A stretch of DNA of 15,164 nucleotides from JAGLQA01 sp023135565 (GCA_030639305.1 DAOWCY010000173.1:1-15164), one strand, 5' to 3'; shown: positions 7,234 to 14,967, counted from the first letter of the stretch. Notes: generated by a model not told the origin, from the sequence alone. Made by a program: numbers and translations.

Positions 7234-7262
7234 ATTCTATTCCTTTTTGCGCTTTTAGTCAA
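7234..7262 (-). promoter_or_regulatory. Promoter of hslVU, predicted leaderless
   Basis: On the minus strand: TTGACT (7262-7257), 17 bases, TAGAAT (7239-7234), six bases TACCCC, then the hslV ATG at 7227. Predicted +1 coincides with the A of ATG. The TTGACT box is near consensus and the spacer is optimal. Confidence 0.65.
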
Positions 7263-7282
7263 CTAAAAATTTGATGAATAGA

Positions 7283-7310
7283 GGAATGATGGAATGGCGG
7301 AATGGTGGAA
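7283..7310. repeat. 8-bp tandem repeat GGAATGRY, 3.5 copies
   Basis: GGAATGAT, GGAATGGC, GGAATGGT and a final GGAA follow one another without gaps. It lies upstream of the hslV promoter, between the divergent hslV and ATPase genes. It is probably a slippage-prone microsatellite; no role is evident. Confidence 0.6.
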
Positions 7311-7331
7311 CCGGGATTGTCCGGGAAAACC

Positions 7332-7350
7332 GGGCGCATATATGCAGCCC
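7332..7350. repeat. Interrupted palindrome in the hslV-ATPase intergenic region
   Basis: GGGCGCATA-TATGCaGCCC reads as a near-perfect palindrome with one extra A, followed by CTACAGG. It resembles common REP-type hairpins of the form GGGCG...CGCCCCTAC, here decayed. Confidence 0.4.
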
Positions 7351-7384
7351 CTACAGGTATGGAAACCACCTTTTCTAAAGAATT

Positions 7385-7563
7385 AACCTTGATTTTTGTC
7401 CATAATTTCCGAAATTAACCTTGCCTTTTGTCCATAATTTTCAAAATTAACCTTGACTTTTGTCCATAATTTTTGAGAACAACCTTGACTTTTGTCCATT
7501 TTTTTCAAAAATAACCTTGATTTTTGTCCATAATTTTCAAAATTAACCTTGACTTTTGTCCAT
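7385..7563 (+). repeat. Array of six direct repeats with exact 32-bp period upstream of the ATPase
   Basis: A 19-bp core, AACCTTGACTTTTGTCCAT with one or two changes in some copies, begins at 7385, 7417, 7449, 7481, 7513 and 7545, always 32 bp apart. The 13-bp linkers are AT-rich, mostly AATTTTCAAAATT-like, and partly palindromic. 32 bp is about three helical turns, so six copies face the same side of the helix. The last copy contains the -35 box of the ATPase promoter. It is not a CRISPR: linkers are short and conserved. It is best read as an iteron-like or operator array for an unknown binding protein. Confidence 0.85.
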
Positions 7564-7576
7564 GAACGTGTATAAT
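7549..7576 (+). promoter_or_regulatory. Promoter of the AAA_14/DUF4143 ATPase, predicted leaderless
   Basis: TTGACT (7549-7554, inside repeat copy 6), a 16-base spacer and a perfect TATAAT (7571-7576). The ATG at 7584 lies seven bases further, so +1 falls on or one base before it. There is no Shine-Dalgarno sequence. A protein bound to the last repeat would cover the -35 box. Confidence 0.7.
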
Positions 7577-7583
7577 CACCGGT

Positions 7584-8933
7584 ATGAAACGCGATGTGTT
7601 AGATTACCTAAAAGAATGGAAAACAGACCCCAAAAAAAAACCTATCCTCCTGAGGGGCGCCAGGCAGGTGGGCAAATCCTGGCTGGCCAGGGAGGCGGGT
7701 AAAGAATTTGAAAATTTCGTAGAAATCAATTTTGAGAAGAACCCGGAATTATGCAGCTTCTTTGCCGGTAATCTCGATCCTGAAAGAATAACGAATAATC
7801 TATCCAATTACCTGCGCCAAAAAATAATGCCGGGCAAAACACTGCTTTTTTTCGATGAAATCCAGTCTTGTCCGCGGGCTATTCTTGCGCTGCGTTATTT
7901 TTATGAAGATTATCCGCAGCTTCATGTTATTTCCGCCGGTTCCCTGCTGGAATTTGAACTGCGCAAAATATCTTTTCCTGTGGGCAGGGTGCAATTTATT
8001 TATGTATACCCGTTGTCTTTTGCCGAATACCTGACCGCGGCGGGGAAACACAACCTGAGAGAGATGCTGCTGGAAAATAATTTCGAGCCGCTGCCCGAAG
8101 CCCTCCATAACCAACTGAACCGGGAAATGCGGAATTATACTTTGATAGGCGGGATGCCTGAAGTGGCGGCAAATTTTTTAGAACACGGCGAATTGGCAAA
8201 GTGCCTGAACATTCAAACCGGCTTAATCGAAACCTATCGCAGCGATTTCCACAAATATGCGCGCCGGCACCAGGTCAAATATATCCGCAAAGTGTTTGAA
8301 GCGGTGCCGGTACAATTGGGCAATAAATTCAAGTATGCCAATGTGTCGCGTGATATTAAAAGCAGGGAACTGGGCGATGCTTTAGAAATGCTGGAGATGG
8401 CTGGTATCGTTTATAAAGTTTATCACAGCAGCGCAAACGGTATCCCGCTGCGGGCGGAGATGGATGAGAAAAAATTCAAGGTGTTATTCGTAGATGTGGG
8501 TTTGGCGCAGAGGTTGTTAAAAGCGGATCACAAGCCCTTATTATTGGACCCGGATATTTCGCGGATAAACGACGGCGCTATTGCGGAACTGCTCACCGGC
8601 TTAGAGCTTATCGCTTATCAAAATTTCCGGGAAAAACCGGGTATCTATTACTGGCACAGGGAAGCGAGAGCGAGTAACGCGGAAATCGATTACGCGGCGT
8701 CTATGGGCGGCAGGATCGTACCTATCGAGGTAAAGAGCGGCAGTAAAGGCAAGATGAGGAGTTTACAGGTTTTCATGGAAAGCAAAAAGAGCCGGTTTGG
8801 TGTAAAAGTTTCGGGTTTTAATTTTTCGTTTTTCGAAAATGTGCTGACAGTGCCTTTTTACGGTCTCGAGGCCCTTATGAAAAGAGCGGACGGCGTCCGG
8901 GCGGCGCACCCAGCCCATGATGAGCAGGCATAG
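7584..8933 (+). CDS. AAA_14 / DUF4143 family ATPase (449 aa)
   Basis: Orphan ATPase of a family widespread in bacteria and archaea, with no settled function. The N-terminus (MKRDVLDYLKEWKTDP) and Walker A GARQVGKS at 25-32 are typical, as are Walker B LLFFDEIQ with Asp91-Glu92 and the sensor strand HVISAGSLLEFEL (114-126). The DUF4143 part spans about 200-430. It ends with a nuclease-like signature: Glu367-x-Asp369 (NAEIDYA) and IVPIEVKSG with Glu382 and Lys384, similar to the PD-(D/E)xK fold often seen at the end of this family. The ATG directly follows a strong promoter without leader, which fixes the start. The last ~17 residues (RADGVRAAHPAHDEQA) come from a dispersed palindrome at 8886 and look like an acquired tail. 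It has its own promoter and 140 bp separate it from the methyltransferase operon, so joint function is not implied. Confidence 0.88.
   Translation: MKRDVLDYLKEWKTDPKKKPILLRGARQVGKSWLAREAGKEFENFVEINFEKNPELCSFFAGNLDPERITNNLSNYLRQKIMPGKTLLFFDEIQSCPRAILALRYFYEDYPQLHVISAGSLLEFELRKISFPVGRVQFIYVYPLSFAEYLTAAGKHNLREMLLENNFEPLPEALHNQLNREMRNYTLIGGMPEVAANFLEHGELAKCLNIQTGLIETYRSDFHKYARRHQVKYIRKVFEAVPVQLGNKFKYANVSRDIKSRELGDALEMLEMAGIVYKVYHSSANGIPLRAEMDEKKFKVLFVDVGLAQRLLKADHKPLLLDPDISRINDGAIAELLTGLELIAYQNFREKPGIYYWHREARASNAEIDYAASMGGRIVPIEVKSGSKGKMRSLQVFMESKKSRFGVKVSGFNFSFFENVLTVPFYGLEALMKRADGVRAAHPAHDEQA
8886..8899. repeat. Short palindrome, copy 2 of a dispersed repeat, inside a coding end
   Basis: GCGGACGGCGTCCG is identical to 2038-2051 and contains the inverted repeat CGGACG-G-CGTCCG. 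Here it supplies part of the last codons of the ATPase gene. GCACCC follows downstream in both copies. Confidence 0.45.
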
Positions 8934-9017
8934 TCGAAAAATAAAAGAGGCGGATATATTTGTCGATAATTCCGCAAAATAATTTTTTGGATAAAGATTC
9001 CATTTTTTTCCAAAATA

Positions 9018-9026
9018 TGTTATAAA
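9018..9026 (+). promoter_or_regulatory. Possible extended -10 promoter of the methyltransferase operon
   Basis: TG-T-TATAAA at 9018-9026 is an extended -10 element with no good -35 box, in a very AT-rich stretch. The predicted start is near 9033, about 40 bases before the ATG at 9074. A TTTTGGA...TCCAAAA inverted repeat (8985-9015) lies just upstream and could be a regulator site or the ATPase gene's weak terminator. Confidence 0.35.
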
Positions 9027-9073
9027 TATTTATGATGTTTGAATTTGAACTTTATATGGACCGGTAGAAAGCG

Positions 9074-10435
9074 ATGATTAGATTAAATGAAAGTGTGGAT
9101 GATAAGTTAAGAAAACGCTTAATGTCTTACGGCACAGGGGATAAAAACTACTGGTCATTTCGTGGAAAAGCGGCTCGGGAACATGCGCATTCTTACCTGC
9201 AATACCCGGCAATGATGGTTCCTCAAATGCAAAGAAAACTAATCGAAATCATTAGAGAGTTAGTGCCCGGTATAAAAAGCGTATATGACCCCTTTGTCGG
9301 CTCCGGTACAGTTTTGACAGAATCGATGCTTCAAGGATTGGATTTTAGAGGACAGGATATTAATCCTCTTGCCGTACTGATCTGCCGGACCAAGAGAGGG
9401 CCTTTCTTTGAAAAAGCGCTCAGGGAAAAAACCGAAAACCTTTTCAAAAATATCGAAGCTGACGATAGTAAAGACGTCGATATAGATTTCCGAAATATAG
9501 ATAAATGGTTTCGACCGGATATTGCCGGGGAATTATCCCGGATAAGGAAGGCGATAAAAAGGGAGCCTGCCAAATGGAGCAGGAGATTCTTTTGGGTGGC
9601 TCTATCCGAAACAGTCCGTTTATCGAGTAATTCCAGGACATCGACTTTCAAATTACACATCCGCCCGGCAGGAGAGATAAAAACAAGAGAAATATCCCCT
9701 ATCGAGATTTTTAAAAAAATTGTGTATGCCAATCATGGCAAATTATCTAAAATAAGAAAACTCCTGGAAGCAAACAGTTTCATAAAAAGAGATTATTTTA
9801 CCGGTTCCGTCGAAATACTGTTGGCGGACTCAACAAAGGCGTTAAATTCCAATGGGAATGGAAATGGGAAAAACAAATTCGACCTCCTGGTTACATCCCC
9901 ACCTTATGGAGATAATGCCACTACAGTGCCCTATGGACAATATTCGTATCTCCCGTTACAATGGATAGAACTGTCCGACATCGACGAAAAAATTGATGAC
10001 TCCTATCTTTCAACGACACATGCAATTGATAGTATAAGTTTGGGTGGTTTAAAAAAGGACGCTCTCGAAGATTCCGATAAAATAGGAAAGCTTTCGGTGA
10101 CATTCTCTGAAACCATAAAAAGCCTGCAAGATGAACCCAGGGATAGAGCAGTTAGGGTGGCTGCTTTTTGCAGGGATTTAAATAATTGCATCGATCCTAT
10201 ATTAGATACCCTTAAACCGGACGCCTACATGATCTGGACAATCGGCAACAGGCGGGTTGGAAAAAGGTCGATCCCGATGGATGATATCCTCTCCGAGCTT
10301 ATCGCAGCGCGAGGTGCGAAAAACATTTTAAAATTTGACCGGGAGATACCCTCCAAACGAATGGCGGTAAAAAACAATTTTGCCGATACCATGCGAAAGG
10401 AGTCTATATTGGTGTTTAAAAAAGGGAATTATTAA
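9074..10435 (+). CDS. Adenine-N6/cytosine-N4 DNA methyltransferase (453 aa)
   Basis: An amino-methyltransferase that transfers a methyl group from S-adenosylmethionine to DNA. AdoMet-binding motif I is DPFVGSGTV at 72-80, preceded by motif-X-like HSYLQYPAMMVPQMQRKLIE (39-58) and followed by motif II GQDINP with Asp95. Catalytic motif IV is DLLVTSPPYGDN with TSPPY at 274-278. SPPY is common in N4-cytosine enzymes but also occurs in N6-adenine ones. About 195 residues lie between motifs I and IV and probably contain target recognition, so the order resembles the alpha class. A final strand (SILVFKKGN) is near the end. A low-complexity Asn-Gly run sits just before motif IV. It has only a weak ribosome site (GAAAG). 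Its TAA overlaps the ATG of the next gene (TAATG), so the genes are coupled. No specificity subunit or restriction enzyme is adjacent. Confidence 0.93.
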   Translation: MIRLNESVDDKLRKRLMSYGTGDKNYWSFRGKAAREHAHSYLQYPAMMVPQMQRKLIEIIRELVPGIKSVYDPFVGSGTVLTESMLQGLDFRGQDINPLAVLICRTKRGPFFEKALREKTENLFKNIEADDSKDVDIDFRNIDKWFRPDIAGELSRIRKAIKREPAKWSRRFFWVALSETVRLSSNSRTSTFKLHIRPAGEIKTREISPIEIFKKIVYANHGKLSKIRKLLEANSFIKRDYFTGSVEILLADSTKALNSNGNGNGKNKFDLLVTSPPYGDNATTVPYGQYSYLPLQWIELSDIDEKIDDSYLSTTHAIDSISLGGLKKDALEDSDKIGKLSVTFSETIKSLQDEPRDRAVRVAAFCRDLNNCIDPILDTLKPDAYMIWTIGNRRVGKRSIPMDDILSELIAARGAKNILKFDREIPSKRMAVKNNFADTMRKESILVFKKGNY

Positions 10436-12945
10436 TGGAAAATTCTGACAACGATAACAACCGCTATTTCGATATAAATGCCTCCATCGTTTTTCAATTA
10501 GGGGAAAGCCTGATCAGCGATCCGGTGCAGGCCCTGGTGGAGTTGATAAAAAATGCTTATGATGCGGATTCCGCTTACGCCAAAATAGAAATCCAAACCA
10601 CAAAAGCCAATGATATTAAAAACTCCCGTTACCCCGGTGCAAAAGGGTATATTCGTATCGACGATAACGGCCATGGCATGAATTCGACGGAGATAGGGGC
10701 CGGTTGGCTTACCATTTCCAATTCCTTGAAACGTAAAATGAAAGAGCTGGGAAAAAAGACTAAAAAAGAGAGAACCCCCCTGGGAGATAAAGGTCTCGGC
10801 AGATTGGGCGCTCAGAGGTTGGGTTATAACCTGGAAATCTTTACCAAACCGGAAAATGAGGAAAAAGAATACCATGTGGCTTTTTCCTGGAAGGATTTTT
10901 TGAACAAAGATAAATTTGGTCAAGTCCCGGTTTACATCGAGGAATTAGAGCCATCCAGGGAAAAAGGAACCACTTTACTCATATCCGATATGAAAGAGCC
11001 TGAGTACTTCAACGAAGAGGGCGCTCTTGATAATTTAAAAACTGAACTTTCAAAGATGATTTCTCCCTATGAAGAGACCAAAGGCTTTTACATAACCGCT
11101 AAATTGGACGGCAAAAAACTCGAACTCGCCGATTTAACAGCCAAAGTGCTAAAGGGGGCGGATGTACAGTACGATATAGACTTCGATGAAAGGGAACTCA
11201 CGATAAAAGGAAAAGCACGGCTTAGCTTTATCCGCCCACAAGGAAAGAAAGACAGGGAATTATTCAGACTCTTAGTAGAGCAAGACAGGGGAGATGAATT
11301 CTTTCGTTTTCTCTCCGTTCAAAAAAAAGCCTCCGGCATCAACCTCAAAAAATCGTCTCAAGAAGGGTGGTTTGTCGAATATGATTCCAGCACACCTTTT
11401 GAAAGCATCGACAAACTTAAATTGATATATAGAGATGGGGAAAAAGGAGAGAAAGCGAACCCCGGTAGGTTTTACGGCAGCATCGATTCCTTTGACTTAA
11501 GCAAAGAGGGCTTTGCCGACCAAAATGTTTTTGACGAAATTTCTGAATACAAAGACTATATAAAAAATTTAAGTGGGATAAGGGTATACAGAAACGGTTT
11601 CGGGATTCGTGTCGATAAGGATTGGCTTGGACTGGGCAAGCAGTGGACGTCCGCTACCTCTTATTATGGTCTAAAGGTAGAAAACACCCTGGGGTATATC
11701 GCATTAACCGCTGAGTTTAACAATAACCTGGAAGAGACCACAAACAGGGAAGGATTTAAGGTCTCTCCCTACTACGATAATTTTTATAAAATGCTTGGAG
11801 TATTTGTTAAATTCACGGGTGACGTGCAGAACTTCTTGAGAAGGCAATGGCTTGAATTTAAGCAAAAGCACCAAGAAAAAATTGCCAAAGTAGACAGCGC
11901 CGCAAGCGCGGAAGATTTATCCGAAAAAATCAGGAAAAGCCTCTCAAAGGCATCAAAATTCAAGACTTCGACCAAAGATTTAAAAATAATTATAGTTAAA
12001 GAAGCTTCCGCGGCCCGCGCATCAATCGATAAGGTCACCGGGAAATTGCCGAAAAATTTTGATCGGCTCCCTGAATTGAAAAGCTCTATCAAGTCCCTGG
12101 GGCAACATATCGAAAAGGCAAAAAATATTATAATTAGCCTCGACGAATATTTAAGAGAAATAAGTGAACTCGAACCTATAGAAAAAGTTCTCGGAAACCG
12201 GATTACAAACTTACGCGAACAACTTCAACAATTTTATGAAACTGCCGGCCTGGGATTAACCGCGGAAGCGTTATCTCATGAGATTCATAATATTGCCGAT
12301 AGACTGGCGAAATATACCGGTACTATTCGATCTTATCTGAAAAGTCAAAGCAAAAAAGACCCCAAAATACTTACTTTCGTGGAACACGTGGACACCAGTA
12401 TTTCAACGCTACGAAAACAGTTGTCCCACCTGGCCCCTTCACTCCAGTATGTGCGCGAGAAAAAGGAAAAAATCGAAATCTATCCCTTTTGCCGGGAAAT
12501 CGCCTATTATCATCGTAACCGGCTAAATGATAAAGACATCGATATACAGGTGACGCAGAAAAGCGAAAAGAATTTTTATCTCTCTATGAATCGTGGAAAG
12601 TTAACCCAGATTTTCGATAACCTCTTCCTGAACAGTATTTATTGGTTACGCGAGGATATTAGGACTAAAAATATACGGCGCGGGAGAATAAATATAAATA
12701 TCGACAAACCCTTTACCAGGTTCTCCGATAATGGCAGAGGAGTAGACCCCGCTGTAGAAACAACTCTTTTTGAACCCTTTGTAACGGCAAAAAGCAAATG
12801 GAAAGGCCGCGGCCTGGGACTATTTATCGTCCGGCAGTTTTTAGACGCGGAAGGATGTGAAATATCTTTATTACCGGAACGCAACAAACATAAACGATTT
12901 TTTACTTTTGAAATAGATTTCAGTGGAGGTTTGTATGACGAATAA
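10435..12945 (+). CDS. Dual-GHKL protein: N-terminal MutL/Hsp90-like ATPase fused to C-terminal histidine kinase (836 aa)
   Basis: Two complete ATP-binding folds lie in one soluble chain. N-terminal GHKL: N-box ELIKNAYDAD (36-45), G1 DDNGHGM (76-82), G2 GDKGLGRLG (117-125), and ETTNREGF (434-441), which resembles the second-domain loop of MutL/Hsp90-like ATPases. Residues about 460-610 are long charged helices, probably coiled coil. C-terminal kinase: H-box LSHEIHN with His615 as the likely phosphorylated residue (His618 nearby), N-box DNLFLNSIYW (728-737), G1 SDNGRGVD (764-771), F-box LFEPF (778-782) and G2 GRGLGLFIV (791-799). There is no membrane or PAS segment, so it is a cytosolic sensor. 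The N-terminal ATPase may be a nucleotide-gated clamp that drives the kinase. AAGGGA lies 7 bases before the ATG. The gene overlaps both neighbours, and the next gene encodes a receiver protein, the natural phosphate acceptor. GHKL ATPases of MORC/MutL type are known beside prokaryotic DNA methylases. Confidence 0.92.
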   Translation: MENSDNDNNRYFDINASIVFQLGESLISDPVQALVELIKNAYDADSAYAKIEIQTTKANDIKNSRYPGAKGYIRIDDNGHGMNSTEIGAGWLTISNSLKRKMKELGKKTKKERTPLGDKGLGRLGAQRLGYNLEIFTKPENEEKEYHVAFSWKDFLNKDKFGQVPVYIEELEPSREKGTTLLISDMKEPEYFNEEGALDNLKTELSKMISPYEETKGFYITAKLDGKKLELADLTAKVLKGADVQYDIDFDERELTIKGKARLSFIRPQGKKDRELFRLLVEQDRGDEFFRFLSVQKKASGINLKKSSQEGWFVEYDSSTPFESIDKLKLIYRDGEKGEKANPGRFYGSIDSFDLSKEGFADQNVFDEISEYKDYIKNLSGIRVYRNGFGIRVDKDWLGLGKQWTSATSYYGLKVENTLGYIALTAEFNNNLEETTNREGFKVSPYYDNFYKMLGVFVKFTGDVQNFLRRQWLEFKQKHQEKIAKVDSAASAEDLSEKIRKSLSKASKFKTSTKDLKIIIVKEASAARASIDKVTGKLPKNFDRLPELKSSIKSLGQHIEKAKNIIISLDEYLREISELEPIEKVLGNRITNLREQLQQFYETAGLGLTAEALSHEIHNIADRLAKYTGTIRSYLKSQSKKDPKILTFVEHVDTSISTLRKQLSHLAPSLQYVREKKEKIEIYPFCREIAYYHRNRLNDKDIDIQVTQKSEKNFYLSMNRGKLTQIFDNLFLNSIYWLREDIRTKNIRRGRININIDKPFTRFSDNGRGVDPAVETTLFEPFVTAKSKWKGRGLGLFIVRQFLDAEGCEISLLPERNKHKRFFTFEIDFSGGLYDE

Positions 12946-14674
12946 CCGGGCCGGGGAAACGCAAGAGGCTCTAAGACAACTATTTGAATTTGAAAAAATA
13001 AGCCGGGTAGTGTGCGTGGATGATCAATACCGTGAATTTTCCAAAGATATGATAAATGATGTTATCGGGGTACTCAAAGCCCAAGACAAAAGTATTGTGC
13101 TTCAAATCCCCGAAAAAATTAATGAATTCAAAGATATTCTCTGGGAAGAAGATGAAGATATCTGGAGTGAGCAATTAAAAGATATGTGGAATGCCGCTAA
13201 TCCTAAAGAACGAAAGAATTATTATTATATGCTAAATAAGGCAGTTGAACTACCCGAGGCAAAGGACGTGAAATATTCCTCAGAGTTGGGAACAATATTC
13301 GAGCAGGCAGGCATCGACCTCGAAGAAATCTCCTTCACAGCCTGGAAAGCAACGAAAGATAGATATCTTGAAGAAGATAGCGTCAATGGCACTCTTTTCC
13401 TTTTCGACAAGGACCTTACAAAAGAGGGCGGCAGGGAAGATGAAGGTATCAAGATTATCAGCGATTTATCGAAAAGAAATGAACAAATAAAATGCGGTTT
13501 ACTGAGTCAAACTTTCAGTTCCGACGATGAATATGATAGATGGAATGAATTTGCAGATAAATATAAAATCAAAAAAGACCGTTTTACCTTGATTTCTAAA
13601 TCCCGGTTAACAGACGACAAACCCAGTTTTGCCCGGATGTTGAGACTGACAGCCATGAATAGGCATTGTGAAGAATTAAAACGACAGGTTTCCGAAATAA
13701 TAGAAGAAACTTTTAAGGAATCGAGACAAGAGATAGATAAACTCAATATCTACGACTTTGAAAACCTGGTTTTTCGTTCATCCTATGAGGAGGGTATATG
13801 GGAAGCGGATACTTTATTCCGGTTATATAATATCTTCCAGAGAAAGAATGCGCGCCGCCGGGCATTAGAGGACGATATTTTACGCAGCAGTGCCGAAAGA
13901 ATTCGCCGGCTAAGAGGCATCGATGTTGGCAATATTAACAACCGGCACAGTGAACTTTGGAAGATCCAGCGCCGCGAGCTGTACGAAGAAGGCGAGCATA
14001 TAAACAGTTTATCCATGCCTATCGAGCCGGGAGATATATTCCAAAAGACCTCCGGTAATTCTTCAAAGAAATTTATCCTTCTTGCCCAACCTTGTAATTT
14101 GATGGTTCGTGAGAAAGGAAAACGGTCAAACGATTTCAATGAAGTAATACTTGCCGAAGTTGTCAATAAACAAATCAAAGCCAATGACCAGTTTTACGAA
14201 CTTCCATACTTCGATGAAAACACCGGGGATAGTTACCATGTTGATTTTAGGATTACTCATACGGTATTATTATGTATTCTCGATCTATGTGTTTTTAATG
14301 AAGACGGGACAGCATCTATGACAGTTGGCGCTGATTGCCCGGATTCGGTTATTCCTCACTGGCAAAAACGTTTCGGCATCCTGCAAAAAGAAATTGGGAA
14401 ATTTTTCAACCGTCATGAAGAATACCGGGAAAAAAATGGGGCAGAGATTCTTGATCTTTTAGCGCCGAAATCATCACACGGTAAAAGCGGATTATTCAAA
14501 GTAAAGTTGGACATAAGTAAAAAGAAAAAATCTATAAGTTATGAATGTAAACGAGTGAGACGTTTACGCCAACCTCGAGCCGGGGCAATGCTTACAAAAT
14601 ATGCTCATTATATTTCACGCGCTGCGTTTGAACACGATTTCGGTAAGCTCGACAAGAAAGAAAACGCAGAATAA
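12935..14674 (+). CDS. Divergent receiver-domain protein with unknown C-terminal domain (579 aa)
   Basis: The ATG at 12935 is chosen over the in-frame GTG at 12923 because GGAGG (12925-12929) sits five bases before it. The gene overlaps the kinase stop by 11 bases. The N-terminus reads as a receiver domain: acidic pair Asp29-Asp30 (RVVCVDDQY), acceptor Asp158 (LFLFDKDLT), switch Ser191/Thr193 (GLLSQTF) and Lys222 (LISKSRL). About 130 residues separate the acidic pair from the acceptor, against about 40 in normal receivers, so a helical insertion of some 85 residues splits the fold. Residues about 235-345 are helical and charged. The C-terminal part (about 350-579) has GDIFQ, FILLAQPCNLMVREKGKR, and an Arg-rich VRRLRQPRAGAMLTKYAHYI. 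I recognise no DNA-binding or nuclease motif there. It is probably the output partner of the kinase; the mode of action is unknown. I recall that conflict-system receivers of this divergent type exist in Pfam, not verified here. Confidence 0.8.
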   Translation: MTNNRAGETQEALRQLFEFEKISRVVCVDDQYREFSKDMINDVIGVLKAQDKSIVLQIPEKINEFKDILWEEDEDIWSEQLKDMWNAANPKERKNYYYMLNKAVELPEAKDVKYSSELGTIFEQAGIDLEEISFTAWKATKDRYLEEDSVNGTLFLFDKDLTKEGGREDEGIKIISDLSKRNEQIKCGLLSQTFSSDDEYDRWNEFADKYKIKKDRFTLISKSRLTDDKPSFARMLRLTAMNRHCEELKRQVSEIIEETFKESRQEIDKLNIYDFENLVFRSSYEEGIWEADTLFRLYNIFQRKNARRRALEDDILRSSAERIRRLRGIDVGNINNRHSELWKIQRRELYEEGEHINSLSMPIEPGDIFQKTSGNSSKKFILLAQPCNLMVREKGKRSNDFNEVILAEVVNKQIKANDQFYELPYFDENTGDSYHVDFRITHTVLLCILDLCVFNEDGTASMTVGADCPDSVIPHWQKRFGILQKEIGKFFNRHEEYREKNGAEILDLLAPKSSHGKSGLFKVKLDISKKKKSISYECKRVRRLRQPRAGAMLTKYAHYISRAAFEHDFGKLDKKENAE

Positions 14675-14825
14675 TTATTTTAGCTATCCTCTTGAAAAAA
14701 ACTCCCGGCAAATGATACGATGCCATTTGTCCAAAAATATTTCGAGATGACCTATAACGCCGATTTTTTAATCGAGCGAATCTCCGCCGCGGGCAGTTTA
14801 GCGTTCCTGCTTATCTTAGCCTATA

Positions 14826-14834
14826 TGGTATAAT
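14826..14834 (+). promoter_or_regulatory. Extended -10 promoter-like sequence in the right intergenic region
   Basis: TG-G-TATAAT is a perfect extended -10 but has no -35 partner. It points right into the hairpin and repeat region, where no gene is visible in the window. The stretch 14675-14967 shows no coding evidence. Confidence 0.25.
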
Positions 14835-14967
14835 TTTTTTGATTTTTTGTCAACTTGATCGACTTGCCTGCGATGGGCAGTGGCGCTTTTTGAAGGGGCT
14901 AACACACCCCGTCCCGCCCGCAGGATGCCGCCAAAAAAAATGAAAAGCGGCACACTGCGGCGGTCCA

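Noticed and set aside
7385..7563. CRISPR array
   Set aside because: The repeats are regular, but the 13-bp linkers are too short and nearly identical, and no cas gene is present.
7584..8933. The DUF4143 ATPase as a fourth member of the methyltransferase operon
   Set aside because: It has its own strong promoter, a 140-bp AT-rich gap with a promoter-like element follows, and such ATPases are usually solitary. Only co-occurrence analysis could revive the idea.
10435..12945. Plain MutL, Hsp90 or topoisomerase VI B subunit
   Set aside because: The N-terminal motifs fit the superfamily, but the C-terminal half is a full histidine kinase and not the dimerisation or transducer domains of those enzymes.
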